Positions 50,554 to 62,297 of a stretch of DNA of 64,000 nucleotides are shown here, piece by piece (the first letter of the stretch is position 1; every line of letters begins with the position of its first letter). The position numbers were made by a program, and so were the translations under genes. The stretch lies in assembly GCA_022340585.1 (NCBI GenBank), contig JAJDNS010000053.1:1-64000 (forward strand). The letters are read 5' to 3'. The stretch comes from Acidobacteriota bacterium. Lineage in GTDB: Bacteria > Acidobacteriota > Vicinamibacteria > Fen-336. The notes beneath the pieces were generated by a model, which saw only the letters and a program-made list of their open reading frames with translations, was not told where the DNA came from and did no database searches.

Positions 50554-51099
50554 CTACATCAGCCCCAGCTGGAGCCGCGCCCCGTCGGACATCATGCTCT
50601 GGTCCCAGGGTGGGTCGAGGACGACCTCGACCTCGGCCTCGGCGACGGAGGGGATGGACAGCAGCTTCTGGCGGACGTCCTCCCGCAGGAAGTCGCCCAT
50701 CCCGCACCCCGGCGCGGTCAGGGTGAACGCGACGTTGACCTTCTCCTTCCCGTCCTCGAGGGCCTCGACCGCGCACCTGTACACGAGCCCCAGGTCCACG
50801 ATGTTCACCGGGATCTCCGGGTCGAAGACGGTCTTGAGCTGCTCCCAGGCCACCTCCTCGGTGCTGCGCCCGGCCACGTCCTCGGCGGTCATCGGCTTCG
50901 TCGGCTGCTCGCCGATGGCGTCGGCGTCGGTGCCCTCGATCCGGACCAGATAGCCGTGGTCGGTCATGGCGGTGTACGATCCGCCGAGGGCCTGGGTCAC
51001 GTAGACCGTCGTCCCCATGGTCAGGGTGAGACGATCGCCGTAGGGGATCGCCGCCACCTCGACGTCGCGGGAAAGGGTCCGGGGCTCGCGGGCAACCAT
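50554..51099 (-). CDS. sufT: SufT, MIP18/DUF59-type Fe-S assembly factor
   Basis: This 181-aa protein has an N-terminal domain of about 80 residues typical of the long SufT subfamily (VYVTQALGGSYTAMTDHGYLVRI), then the DUF59/MIP18 domain with TVFDPEIPVNIVDLGLVY, TLTAPGCGMGDF (conserved Cys) and VVLDPPWDQSMMS. SufT helps Fe-S cluster maturation or transfer. It lies between sufU (6 bp) and the Rrf2 regulator (2 bp). Confidence 0.92.
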   Translation of the reverse strand: MVAREPRTLSRDVEVAAIPYGDRLTLTMGTTVYVTQALGGSYTAMTDHGYLVRIEGTDADAIGEQPTKPMTAEDVAGRSTEEVAWEQLKTVFDPEIPVNIVDLGLVYRCAVEALEDGKEKVNVAFTLTAPGCGMGDFLREDVRQKLLSIPSVAEAEVEVVLDPPWDQSMMSDGARLQLGLM

Positions 51100-51105
51100 G
51101 CCGGG

Positions 51106-51567
51106 CTACTCCGTGCTCGCCCCGGCCTCGCCCTCGAGCGCTGCCTTCATGGTGTGCCAGGACAACGAGGCGCACTTGACTCTCATCGGGAACTCGCACA
51201 CTCCGGAGAAGACCGCGAGCTTGCCCAGCTCGGAGCCGGCGGGGGCGTTCTCCGCGGCGTGGCTCGGGTCGGACGTGACGAGGCGGTGGAACCGGTCGAA
51301 GAGGTCCTTCGCCTCGTCGACGGTCTTGCCCCGGAGGGCGTCGGTCATCATCGAGGCCGAGGCCGTCGAGATCGAGCAGCCCGCCCCCTGGAAGCTGACG
51401 TCCTCGATGACGTCTCCCTCCACCTTCAGGTACACGGTGATCCGATCGCCACACAGTGGGTTGTGCCCGTCCGCCTGGTGACTGGCCCCGGGCATCTCGC
51501 TGAAGTGGCGGGGACGCTTCGAGTGGTCGAGGATGACCTCCTGGTAGAGCTCGCGGAGATCTTCCAT
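51106..51567 (-). CDS. sufU: SufU, zinc-dependent sulfur acceptor
   Basis: This 153-aa protein accepts persulfide sulfur from SufS and passes it to SufBCD. It has the SufU-type zinc site: HNPLCGDRI, GAGCSISTASASM and SGVCEFPMRVKCASLSWH. The insert between the second and third Cys (about 60 residues with LFDRFHRLV) separates SufU from IscU. It follows sufS by 36 bp, the usual SufSU pairing, which removes the need for SufE. Confidence 0.94.
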   Translation of the reverse strand: MEDLRELYQEVILDHSKRPRHFSEMPGASHQADGHNPLCGDRITVYLKVEGDVIEDVSFQGAGCSISTASASMMTDALRGKTVDEAKDLFDRFHRLVTSDPSHAAENAPAGSELGKLAVFSGVCEFPMRVKCASLSWHTMKAALEGEAGASTE

Positions 51568-51603
51568 TTCAGCGGCTCCCTCCCCGCTCCCGGTCTTTCG
51601 TCG

Positions 51604-52857
51604 TCACTTGAACATCTCCTGGACCTTGCGGATTCCCCGGGCGAGCACGTCGAGGTCCTCCCGGTTGTTGAAGCAGGCGAGGGAGGCGCGCGCGGTGGCC
51701 GGAACGCCGTAGCGGTCCATGACCGGCTGGGCGCAGTGGTGCCCGGTACGGATCGCCACGCCCTCGTAGTCGAGGATCGTCCCGATGTCGTGGGGGTGGA
51801 TGTCGTCGAGGACGAACGACAGGATCCCCGCCTTCCGGGGGGCCGTGCCGATCAGCCTGAGCCCGGGGATGGCGGAGAGGAGGTCGGTGCCGTAGCGCAG
51901 CATCTCGTCCTCGTGAGCCGCGACGGCCTCGAGACCCACATCCTCCAGCCACTCGAGCGCCGCTCCCAGGGCGATGGCCCCGGCGATGTTGGGCGTTCCC
52001 GCCTCGAACTTGGCCGGGATCTCCGCCCAGGTCGACTTCTCGAAGGTGACGGTGGTGATCATGTCTCCGCCGCCCTGCCAGGGTGGCATGGCCTCGAGCA
52101 CTTCGGCCCGCCCGTAGAGCGCGCCGACACCGGAGGGGCCGTACACCTTGTGGCCGGAGAAGGCGTAGAAGTCGCAGCCGATCTTCCGCACGTCCACCGG
52201 GGTGTGGGGCACGGCCTGGGCCCCGTCGATCATCACCACCGCGCCGGCGGCGTGGGCCAGCTCCGTCATCCGCTTCACGGGGTTGACGGTCCCGAGGGCG
52301 TTGGAGACATGCGAGAGGGAGACGATCCGCGTCTTCGGGCCGAGCAGGCGCTCGAAGGCCCCCATGTCCACCACGCCCGCGTCGTCGATGGGGGCCACCC
52401 GCAGGACCGCGCCCTTCTCCTCGCACAGCATCTGCCAGGGGACGATGTTGGAGTGGTGCTCGAGGCCGGTGATGAGAACCTCGTCCCCGGCGGCCACGTG
52501 CTTCCGGCCGTAGGTCTGGGCCACGAGGTTGATGGCCTCGGTGGCCCCACGCAGGAGGATGATCTCCCGCACCTCGGGGGCCCCGAGGAAGCGCTGCACC
52601 CGGGCCCGCGCCTTCTCGTAGGCGTCGGTGGCCATCACCGACAGCTTGTGCACACCCCGGTGGATGTTCGAGTAGTAGCGCTCGTAGACCTCGCGCTCGG
52701 CGTCGATCACCGCCTGCGGCTTCTGGGCGCTGGCGGCGCTGTCGAGGTAGACGAGAGGCTTGTCGTGGACCCTGGTCCGCAACCCCGGGAACTGCCGTCG
52801 CACGGCCTCCACGTCCAGGGCCGCGGGGGCCGGAGCGGGACTGGCTGAAGCGTTCAT
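51604..52857 (-). CDS. sufS: cysteine desulfurase SufS
   Basis: This 417-aa PLP enzyme takes sulfur from cysteine. The PLP Lys is in DFYAFSGHKVYGPSG, the active Cys in RTGHHCAQPVMDRYG. GATEAINLVAQTYG and ITGLEHHSNIVPWQ are the other family blocks. It has an N-terminal Ala/Pro-rich extension of about 12 residues. The ATG overlaps the sufD stop, so synthesis is coupled. Confidence 0.95.
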   Translation of the reverse strand: MNASASPAPAPAALDVEAVRRQFPGLRTRVHDKPLVYLDSAASAQKPQAVIDAEREVYERYYSNIHRGVHKLSVMATDAYEKARARVQRFLGAPEVREIILLRGATEAINLVAQTYGRKHVAAGDEVLITGLEHHSNIVPWQMLCEEKGAVLRVAPIDDAGVVDMGAFERLLGPKTRIVSLSHVSNALGTVNPVKRMTELAHAAGAVVMIDGAQAVPHTPVDVRKIGCDFYAFSGHKVYGPSGVGALYGRAEVLEAMPPWQGGGDMITTVTFEKSTWAEIPAKFEAGTPNIAGAIALGAALEWLEDVGLEAVAAHEDEMLRYGTDLLSAIPGLRLIGTAPRKAGILSFVLDDIHPHDIGTILDYEGVAIRTGHHCAQPVMDRYGVPATARASLACFNNREDLDVLARGIRKVQEMFK

Positions 52858-54178
52858 GCGATCGCCTCCTCGACCAGGGCCGCCCCCTTCAGGCGCGTCT
52901 GCAGGTGTCGCTGCACGGCCCGGCGCAGCGACGGCACCGGGAGATCGTGGACGAGGTCGCTGGCGAAGGCCCACGTGAGCAGGCCCCGCGCCTCGTCCTC
53001 CCCGATGCCGCGGGAGCGCAGGTAGAAGAGCGCTCTGGGGTCGAGCTGGCCGGTGGTCGAGCCGTGGCGGCACTTGACGTCGTCGGCGAGGATCTCGAGC
53101 TGGGGCACGGAGTGGACGAGGGCCTCCGGCGAGAGCAGCAGGTTCCGGTTCATCTGCTCGGCATCGGTCCGCTGGGCCCCGGGCCGCACCAGCACGAGCC
53201 CGTTGAAGACGCCGCGAGCCCTCTCGCTCAGGACGCCCTTGTAGAGCTCACGGCTCGAGCAGTGTGGCCGGGCATGATCGACTCGCGAGTGCGTGTCAGC
53301 GAGGCGGGTCCCGTCGACCAGGAACAGGCCGTCCAGGACACACTCACCCCCCTCCGCCGCGAAACGCACGTCGATGTCGTTGCGGCTGATCGCGGCCCCG
53401 AAGGTGAAGGAGTGGTCGGCGAAGCGGGCGTCCCGGCCGAGCCGCGCGGCCAGGGTGGCGACGTGAAACCCCTGCTCGCCTTCCTGCTGCAGCTTGTAGT
53501 GATCCACGAAGGCGTTGTCTTCCACCGCCACCTCGGTCACCGCGTTGACGAGGTAGGCGGGGCCCTCGGGACCGGCGAAGGTCTCCAGGATCCGGCCCTC
53601 GCTGCCCCGACCGGCCACCACGAGCACACGGGAGTAGGAGACCGGCGCCGAGCCGGTCCCGGTGGCGACGTGGGCCAGGTGCAGCGGCTCCTCCAGGATG
53701 GTCCCGGGGGTGAGGAAGACGACCACCCCGTCGGCCGCAAAGGCAGCGTTCAGATCGGCGAAGACGCTCGCGTGCACCCCCTGGACCTCGCCCAGGAGTG
53801 GCTCGAGGCGCTCGGGTCGGGAGCCCAGAAGCTCGCGCAGGCTGTGGACCTCCACCGCGGGGTCGTCGGGATCGAGGCTCGACAGCTCCGGCGAGTAGCG
53901 ACCGTCCACGAGCACGACCTGTCCCGATCCAGACAGGGGCGGGGCCACATCGTCCGGCACGGCCGCGGGGGGCTCGACCGGCTCCCAGAGTGTGCGGGTG
54001 ATCGGGGCGATCGGTGTCTGGCGCCAGGCCTCGTCCCGGGGGCCGGGGAGGCCCTTCTCGACGAAGCGAGCGAAGGCGGCGGCCCGGCGCTCGCGTTGCC
54101 AGTCGGGCTCGGCCACGCTCGCCCCGACGAAACGCTCGAAGCTCTGCCGGTAGGCCTCCTTCTCTTCGACAACTGCGG

Positions 54179-54182
<4 letters not shown>
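52854..54182 (-). CDS. sufD: SufD, Fe-S scaffold complex subunit
   Basis: This 442-aa protein is part of the SufBC2D scaffold. The C-terminal beta-helix is typical: LDGLFLVDGTRLADTHSRVDHARPHCSSRELYKGVL, in which the His/Cys pair near HARPHCSSRE is the conserved scaffold site, then VKCRHGSTTGQLDPRALFYLRSRG. The GTG start overlaps the sufC stop (GTGA) and the gene's own stop overlaps sufS. An upstream start is unlikely since sufC occupies that DNA in another frame. Confidence 0.93.
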
Positions 54183-54946
<764 letters not shown>

Positions 54947-55014
54947 CGCTCCGTCTGCCTTCCTGGTGGTGGAGGAGGGTGAGTGACGACCCCTCCGGCG
55001 TTGACCTCAACCCG

Positions 55015-55043
55015 AGAATAGTCAATCAATACGAAAAAGTCAA
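55015..55043 (-). promoter_or_regulatory. promoter of sufCDSUT-rrf2
   Basis: Read on the minus strand: TTGACT, 17 bp, TATTCT, in an AT-rich island. The spacer contains a direct repeat ATTGATTGAC that may be the operator. The -35 and following bases (TTGACTTTTT, then C/T, GT) are shared with the sufB promoter. A CGTATACG palindrome lies 9 bp upstream. Confidence 0.65.
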
Positions 55044-55144
55044 TGTTTCTAACGTATACGGCCGCAAGGAATTAGCCTCCAGTCGGTCTATCAGGGTTTC
55101 CGGCGCCTGACCGCGGCCGAGATCGAGGGGAAGGAGCCGGCCCC

Positions 55145-56740
55145 TCAGGCCGAGGGCGAGACCTGGCGAACGGCGCGCTCGTAGAACTCCTGCAGCCGCT
55201 GGAGCTGATCCGGCGTGAGGCCGAGCTCGCCGGCCTTCATGAGCTCGGCCATCTCCCGGTCGAGGGAGGGATCCGTCGTGGCGCTGCGACGCACCTGCTC
55301 GATGTAGCGAGCCAGGCGGCCGCGGCTCCGGCGCGGCACGCCCTGATAGGTCGCCCGGGTCAATGCCGAGAGCTCCCGGGACTCGGCGGCCGACAGCGAC
55401 GGCACCAGCTCGGCCAGCGCCACCACCGAGCGGCGGAAGGCCTGATCGGGCTCGAGGAGGCGCGCCTCGGTCTGGGCCATCAGCAGCTCGGCGACGGGAG
55501 GGCTCAGGTGAGGCACCTGCTCCACCGCCGCCTGCACCGCTGCGCTCAGGCGCGGAGCCAGGAGGCCCCGCGCCTTGAGGGCGCCGGCCAGCGGGGTGAG
55601 ACCGGCCGGCCGGGAGGCGGTGGCCTCCGGCATCCAGGCCACGAGGGCGAAGCTCATCCAGCCGTCCTGGCCGGCGACGGTGAGGTCGCGCTGGCGGTCT
55701 CCGGCCTGGGTCCAGACGGCGTCCAGACGTCGCCCGGCGAGGTTGCCGAGGATGGCGTTGGAGCGCCCCTGCTCCTCGATCGACGGTTGCTCGAGCCGGC
55801 GCCGGGCCATCAGGTAGTCCAGGTACTGGTCGGAGGTGGCGACTCCCCAGGGCGCGGGCTCCGCCACCACGTAGCCGTACCCGCCGAGACGTGGCTGGGC
55901 GATCGTGACCAGCGCCCTTTCGGGGGCGGTCACGAGCGGGTTCCCGGGGCGCAGGGCGACCCAGCCGTCTGGCAGATCCAGGGCCAGGCCGATCGTGTCG
56001 TCGGTGAAGCGCCGCTCGGGACTGCTCCACGAGCGCACCAGTTGTGCCGTTTCGCTCTCCGGGGCGCGACCGAAGTACATCATGCCGAAGGCGCCGGCAA
56101 CCACCGGGAGGGCGGCAAGGACGAGGCCGAGCCACCCGAGAGAGGGCGCGAGCAGGGCCACGAGACCCGAGAGGAGGACCCAGGCCGAGGCCAGAGCGAG
56201 GAGCGCGGCGCCGCGCTCCCCCTGGGCCACCAGGATCCCGGCCAGCGGGAAGAGGGCAAAGGCCGCGAGGAGCAGGAGGGCGCGCACGAGCCGCCGCCCC
56301 AGCTGCCGGCCGGGCAGGAGAGCGAGGGCCAGCGCCAGCACCCCCAGCGCGATCTGGAGCCAGGGCGCCCCGTCGAAGGCCGGCAGAACGACGTCGGGAC
56401 GCCAGGCCAGCAGGCCCAGCCCCACGGCCAGGATCCCCAGCAGGCCGCCCGTGACCCGGCTGCGCCAGGGGTCGAGGGCCGTGGGACCGTCACCCCCGGG
56501 GGTGGTCTTCGGGCTCTCCGGTCTCGAGACACCCCTCCGTGGCCGGGAGGAGGGGCGTCCGCCACGCTTTGCGCCTTTGAACTCGGGGAGACTGGCCAGG
56601 GGGACCCACTTGCGGGAGCCCGGACGCATGACCGGGCTGTCGCCGTCGATGAGGCCCTGAAGCTTCCAGGTCTTCAGCGCCGAGAGGTCCATCGGGCCGA
56701 TCTCGCTGCCGTCCCCGAGTCGAACCTTGTAGCCCGCCAC
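55145..56740 (-). CDS. GYF_2-domain membrane protein, unknown function
   Basis: This 531-aa protein starts at a GTG preceded by GGAGGTGAG. Residues 1-55 form a GYF_2/DUF4339 domain (YKVRLGDGSEIGPMDLSALKTWKLQGLI ... GSRKWVPLASL). A basic linker leads to six predicted membrane helices (about 100-250), then a soluble domain (about 260-410: DTIGLALDLPDGWVALRPG) resembling exported protein modules with a sensor-like beta fold, and a helical C-terminal third. GYF_2 usually binds proline-rich partners. It sits in the gap that divides the suf cluster, on the same strand as sufC. Confidence 0.82.
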   Translation of the reverse strand: MAGYKVRLGDGSEIGPMDLSALKTWKLQGLIDGDSPVMRPGSRKWVPLASLPEFKGAKRGGRPSSRPRRGVSRPESPKTTPGGDGPTALDPWRSRVTGGLLGILAVGLGLLAWRPDVVLPAFDGAPWLQIALGVLALALALLPGRQLGRRLVRALLLLAAFALFPLAGILVAQGERGAALLALASAWVLLSGLVALLAPSLGWLGLVLAALPVVAGAFGMMYFGRAPESETAQLVRSWSSPERRFTDDTIGLALDLPDGWVALRPGNPLVTAPERALVTIAQPRLGGYGYVVAEPAPWGVATSDQYLDYLMARRRLEQPSIEEQGRSNAILGNLAGRRLDAVWTQAGDRQRDLTVAGQDGWMSFALVAWMPEATASRPAGLTPLAGALKARGLLAPRLSAAVQAAVEQVPHLSPPVAELLMAQTEARLLEPDQAFRRSVVALAELVPSLSAAESRELSALTRATYQGVPRRSRGRLARYIEQVRRSATTDPSLDREMAELMKAGELGLTPDQLQRLQEFYERAVRQVSPSA

Positions 56741-56855
56741 CTCACCTCCACCCGCCCGGTCGACTCCTCGTGGGCACCGGGGAACGGGGAGTATAGCGCC
56801 GATTGCCATGGAACTCCCGGCGACGGCAGTCGTCACATATCATGTGGTACCTGCC

Positions 56856-57338
56856 ATGAGCCAGATCGACTCGGAGGCCCTCCGCCTCGGTCGCTTCCGC
56901 CGCCACCCGCGGAAGGGGACCTGGTCCGCCCGGTTCGTCCTCGACGCGGGGCCCAGCGGCGAGGCCGCCCTGGACCACGTCGAGGACCTGGCGGTCGCCA
57001 TGGGGCGGGCCGGGGGCCTGGAGGGCGACGAGGCCACCTTCGTCGGCGTCGCCTTGCGCGAGGCCGTGGTGAACGCCTTTCGGCACGGGCGGAGCCCCGA
57101 CGGCGCGCCGTGTCGCATCGGGCTGCACCTGACCCCGGAGGCCCTGGTGATCAACGTGCGGGATCGCGGGCCCGGCTTCGACCCGTCCGATGTCCCGGAT
57201 CCCTGCGCCGCCGCGAACCTCTCCCGCGGGAGCGGCCGGGGGCTCTTCTACATGAAGTGCTTCACCGACCACCTGGCGTTCGTGTTCCCGCGCACCGGCG
57301 GCTCCGTCGTGCGTCTGGCCAAGAGGACCCGGAGCTGA
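56856..57338 (+). CDS. RsbW/SpoIIAB-like anti-sigma ATPase
   Basis: This 160-aa cytoplasmic protein is a single HATPase_c_2 domain: VALREAVVNAFRHG (N-box), VINVRDRGPGFDPSD (G1), SRGSGRGLFYMKCFTDHLAF (G2). It should bind ATP and either hold a sigma factor or act on an anti-anti-sigma protein. TATCAT lies 12 nt before the ATG, and there is no ribosome site; an ATG at 56808 is in frame. A related domain is fused to a receiver in the protein at 32.6 kb. No sigma factor or STAS antagonist is adjacent. Confidence 0.75.
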   Translation: MSQIDSEALRLGRFRRHPRKGTWSARFVLDAGPSGEAALDHVEDLAVAMGRAGGLEGDEATFVGVALREAVVNAFRHGRSPDGAPCRIGLHLTPEALVINVRDRGPGFDPSDVPDPCAAANLSRGSGRGLFYMKCFTDHLAFVFPRTGGSVVRLAKRTRS

Positions 57339-57353
57339 GCCCGGGACGCTGCG

Positions 57354-57623
57354 TCAGGGAGTCCAGGTCGGGTCGATCGGCTTGCCGCGGTCGGAGAGCA
57401 GCTGACGGATGTTGAAGGCCACGCTCTCGGGGCTGTTGGCCATGACCGCGTCTTCCCGAGGGTTCTCCTCGGGCCGGTGGTCGAGGGCGAAGCGCCATCC
57501 TGCCTCGGCCTGGAAGAAACGGACGCGGTAGGAGCCCAGCTCTCCGGACAGAGCTTCGCGCAGGACCTCCACCCACTCCGCCTTGTCCTCGGGTCCTCCC
57601 CCTTCCCACTTCACGATGAACAC
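57354..57623 (-). CDS. small acidic protein, unknown function
   Basis: This 89-aa soluble protein has no recognised domain. The GTG start is preceded by a GAGGTG site. A strand-rich N-terminus (MFIVKWEGGG, then SYRVRFFQAEAGWRFALDH) and a helical C-terminus (SPESVAFNIRQLLSD) suggest a small alpha/beta fold. It overlaps no other gene and has the same codon bias as its neighbours. It converges with the RsbW-like gene, 15 bp away. Confidence 0.6.
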   Translation of the reverse strand: MFIVKWEGGGPEDKAEWVEVLREALSGELGSYRVRFFQAEAGWRFALDHRPEENPREDAVMANSPESVAFNIRQLLSDRGKPIDPTWTP

Positions 57624-57746
57624 CGGTCACCTCGCTGCTGGAGATTGTAGGCTACCGGGGGCCCGAGCGTTGACACCAGAGTGCCCTCCTGCCATGATTT
57701 GCTATTCCCTCCCGAAAGGCAGCGGTCGTATGGTCACTGGTAGCCC

Positions 57747-58928
57747 ATGAGAACCAGTCGGATCGTCATCGCTGACGATGACCCCAGGGTCAGACGCCTC
57801 CTCGAGCACGCGCTGCACGCTCCGGAGTTCGAGGTCCATGCGTTCGCGACCGGAGCCGCGGCGCTGGAGGCGCTTCCCGACATCCGCCCGCACTGCGTCG
57901 TCAGCGACATGCTCATGCCGGACATGGACGGCGAAGGACTCCTGCGCTCCCTGCGAGCCATCCCCGGCCTGGAGGACGTGCCGTTTCTCGTCGTCTCGGC
58001 CATCCGCTCGGAGGCCCGCATCGAGTCGGTTCTCGGTGCCGGCGCCACTGCCTTTCTCCTCAAGCCCTTCCCGGTGAAGGAGCTGGTCGGCAGGATCCGC
58101 TCGCTCGTCGACCACGGGGACGAGAACGAGGGGGAGACGGCTTCCGAGGAGGCAGACGCGGAGCCTTCGGAACCGACGGAGAACGAGCCCGCCCTCGCCG
58201 CCCTCCTGGATCAGCCGGCGGATCCGGCCTCGGTGCCTCGCCGGACCGAGCTGCGGACGGGAAGCTCCTCGAACGGCTTCGGGCGCTTCACGAAGGTCGA
58301 GCAGAGCGGACGCTCGTTCATCGTGCTCACCGAGATCGAGAACGCGCCGCAGTTCACCGTCACCACGACCATCACCGAGAAGGGCCTGGGCCGGCGCAAG
58401 ATCGAGAGTTCGCTCCTGCACCCCCTGACCCGCCAGGAGGATCGGGACACCGTCCGGCGCCAGGTCGACCTCCAGCACGAGAATGCCCTCGATCTCCTCT
58501 CCCGCCTCGTGCTGGACGGGGCCTCGCGTCGGATCGTGTGGTCGGATCAGAGCCGCAGCGTGAGCCCGAGCCTGTTGGCCTGGGCCATGTCGGCCCTCGC
58601 CCAGGTGGCGGAGGCCGAGGCGGGTGAGGACGAGGTGAAGCGCGCGCTGCGGCGCACGCTGGAGCGTGGGGCGTTGCGCGAGGAGGACCTGCGCGTCTTC
58701 GAGGTCACCGACCGGGGGCGGGTCGTGGTGGCGATGGGCCAGGACGAGAGTCTCCCGGTGCGCGCCATCGCGGCGGTGGCCAGCTGGGGATTGACCTTTG
58801 CCGCCGAGGTGCTGGAGCTCGACGAGGAGGCCGCGCGGGGGCGTATCCGCCAGGCAACACGGTCCCGGGGTCGTGAGCTGGAGCGCCTCGGCTTCTACGA
58901 TCGGGTGAGCCATGTCGCGGCATCCTGA
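57747..58928 (+). CDS. response regulator with novel C-terminal region
   Basis: This 393-aa protein has a complete receiver domain at 1-120 with the acidic triplet DDD (10-12), the phospho-acceptor Asp54 in VVSDMLMPDMDG and the Lys of FLLKPFP. An acidic linker (about 125-165) leads to a region (about 170-390) without a recognised output domain, containing GFGRFTKVEQSGRSFIVLTE, then a mostly helical part. It overlaps the next gene by 17 bp. No histidine kinase is present nearby. Confidence 0.88.
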   Translation: MRTSRIVIADDDPRVRRLLEHALHAPEFEVHAFATGAAALEALPDIRPHCVVSDMLMPDMDGEGLLRSLRAIPGLEDVPFLVVSAIRSEARIESVLGAGATAFLLKPFPVKELVGRIRSLVDHGDENEGETASEEADAEPSEPTENEPALAALLDQPADPASVPRRTELRTGSSSNGFGRFTKVEQSGRSFIVLTEIENAPQFTVTTTITEKGLGRRKIESSLLHPLTRQEDRDTVRRQVDLQHENALDLLSRLVLDGASRRIVWSDQSRSVSPSLLAWAMSALAQVAEAEAGEDEVKRALRRTLERGALREEDLRVFEVTDRGRVVVAMGQDESLPVRAIAAVASWGLTFAAEVLELDEEAARGRIRQATRSRGRELERLGFYDRVSHVAAS

Positions 58929-59748
58929 AGGGGACAAGACCGAGGCGTCCGGCCGGGAGTTCCACCTGGTCAAGGGCGCTCCGGCCAGCACCGAAGAGTC
59001 GGTCATTCCCGTCTTCGAGGAGCTCCCGGTCTTCGAAGAAGAGGACCTCGTCCCGGCTCCCCCGACTCCCGTCACCGAGACGGTCCTGGACGAGAGCTCC
59101 CTGCCCGGTGAGCAGTTCCGACTCCTGGGGGCTCGCGTGCGGGCGCTGGGGCGGGATCGACGCCTCCGCCGCATCGGTGTGGTGGCCGCCGCCCAGGGAG
59201 AAGGCAAGACCACCGTTGCCCTGGGCCTGGCCCGCTCCCTCGCCGTCGACGGCCAGCACCGCGTGCTCCTGGTCGAGCTCGACCTGCGCCGCCCGGCGAT
59301 CGACCGGGCCCTGAGGCTACCTGTTCCCGAGGTCGGCCTCCGGCAGTACCTCGAGGGTCAGGCCGGAGCGACGGTGACCGTGCGGCGTCCCGGGGCCGGC
59401 GGCTTCTGGGTCCTGTCGGCGGGGGAGGGAACGCTGAGCCGTCCCGAAGTGCTCACGTCACCGCGCATGGTGGCGCTCCTGAAATCCGCCGAGCGCGTCT
59501 TCGACTACACGGTGGTCGACTGCCCGCCCCTCATGCCGGTGGCGGACGCGGTCGTCTTCCAGGACCACATCGACGGCTTCGTCTTCGTGGTGCGAGCCCG
59601 GCACAGCCCGCGGGAGACGGTCGAACGGGCGGCCGCTCTGCTCAAGCCGGAGCGCATCTGCGGGGTGGTCATGAACGGCCACCGCGACATCCTGCCGTCC
59701 TACCGGGAGTACGCCGGGCGCCGGTACGGCGCCGATCGGAAGCGCTGA
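58912..59748 (+). CDS. CpsD/BY-kinase-like P-loop ATPase
   Basis: This 278-aa protein has an acidic N-terminal extension (about 1-65), then a CpsD/CapB-type domain: Walker A AAAQGEGKTT (92-101), Walker A' LLVELDLRRPAID and Walker B YTVVDCPPL. The terminal Tyr cluster is small (YREYAGRRYG). Such proteins phosphorylate tyrosine and control polysaccharide export. The partner membrane activator (Wzz type) is not adjacent. The 17-bp overlap with the response regulator suggests that both are made together. Confidence 0.82.
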   Translation: MSRHPEGDKTEASGREFHLVKGAPASTEESVIPVFEELPVFEEEDLVPAPPTPVTETVLDESSLPGEQFRLLGARVRALGRDRRLRRIGVVAAAQGEGKTTVALGLARSLAVDGQHRVLLVELDLRRPAIDRALRLPVPEVGLRQYLEGQAGATVTVRRPGAGGFWVLSAGEGTLSRPEVLTSPRMVALLKSAERVFDYTVVDCPPLMPVADAVVFQDHIDGFVFVVRARHSPRETVERAAALLKPERICGVVMNGHRDILPSYREYAGRRYGADRKR

Positions 59749-59772
59749 GGGCCGGAACCGGATCTCCGAGCA

Positions 59773-61218
<1,446 letters not shown>

Positions 61219-61281
61219 GGGACATTCCCCGGGGCGCGGACTCGGGCGGAATTGCCGCGTGCCAACCGGCCCCCTACGTAC

Positions 61282-61310
61282 ACGCTATGTAATCTTCACA
61301 AAAAAGTCAA
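61282..61310 (-). promoter_or_regulatory. promoter of sufB
   Basis: On the minus strand TTGACT is followed by 17 bp and TAGCGT (or 16 bp and ATAGCG), 64 bp before the start. The -35 region TTGACTTTTTTGT matches the sufC promoter in 12 of 13 bases, suggesting one shared regulator. The -10 element is weak, compatible with activated or derepressed expression. Confidence 0.5.
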
Positions 61311-61437
61311 CATTCAATCTCGAAGCCCGAGAAGGAAGTCCGGCAACCCAGACCCGTGGGCACTCCCGGTGTCGAGGGTGCGACGAGAAGGAAATCCCCC
61401 GGCCCCGGGGGCAGTTCCCCGGACCGGCAGCCGGGCA

Positions 61438-62166
61438 CTAGAAACGCAGACCCACCGTCGCGACGACGGGCGCCGACCACCTTTCGCCCTCGTCGTTGAT
61501 CCCGGTGAGGCCGGGCGCCGTGTTCGAGGCAGAAGGCTTCGTCTGGTAGCGCAGCTCGGCCTCGAGGCCGATGTAGAAGGTGGACCCCAGGTCATAGGTG
61601 AAGCCGATGTCGAGGCCGAACACCGCCACCGTCGAGGCGTCGTAGAGCGGGACGTTGTAGATGGCCGATCCGCGGTCGGGGGCGGAGAGGGCGAAGAGCA
61701 TGCGATCGAGAAGCCGCACCCCGCCCACCGGGGCGATGTACGACTTGAGGCTCGTGCGGGAGGCCAGGTAGAAGCGGTAGCCGACCTCCACTCCCCACTC
61801 CTCGTAGGGGTCCACGAAGGCGAACAGCGGATCGTCGGCCACCGTACCCACCGACACGCCCCCGGGCGACTCCAGCCGGTAGTGGGACGCCCGGGCGAAG
61901 ATCTCGCCACTCGGCGTGACCCCGTAGCCGATGAACCCCTGAAGGCGGACGTCTGCGTTGAAGATGTCGCGGTACTTCCTCGATTCGACGACCACGGGCA
62001 GCTCGAAGAGCTGGCCGCTCACGCCGGCGAGGACATTCCCGGAGACCTCTGAGTCGGTGCCCCCCTGGAAGGCCACCGTAAAGCGACCCTCGAGGTCCTG
62101 GGCCGTGGCCGGAGCGACGACCGCGACCGCGAGGGCGACCATCATCAATGAGCGTCGAGCCTTCAT
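61438..62166 (-). CDS. predicted outer-membrane beta-barrel protein
   Basis: This 242-aa protein has a signal peptide (SLMMVALAVAVVAPATAQ). The rest shows alternating amphipathic strands typical of an eight-stranded barrel (for example FTVAFQGG, FIGYGVTPSGEIFA, WGVEVGYRFYL, FYIGLEAELRYQT) and ends with a C-terminal Phe (VVATVGLRF), the signal recognised by BamA. GGAG lies before the ATG. It is divergent from the HAD gene. The function is unknown. Confidence 0.82.
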   Translation of the reverse strand: MKARRSLMMVALAVAVVAPATAQDLEGRFTVAFQGGTDSEVSGNVLAGVSGQLFELPVVVESRKYRDIFNADVRLQGFIGYGVTPSGEIFARASHYRLESPGGVSVGTVADDPLFAFVDPYEEWGVEVGYRFYLASRTSLKSYIAPVGGVRLLDRMLFALSAPDRGSAIYNVPLYDASTVAVFGLDIGFTYDLGSTFYIGLEAELRYQTKPSASNTAPGLTGINDEGERWSAPVVATVGLRF

Positions 62167-62297
62167 CGTTGGACTCCTCCCGGCCCCGCGGGGCGCCAAG
62201 CGTGCGCCCCGAGTTTAGCGCACTCGGCCACTCGCCGCGTCGGTTCACGGGCTTTTCCTCCACCGGCGGTGGTTGGGATCTGCTAACCTGCCCCGCC

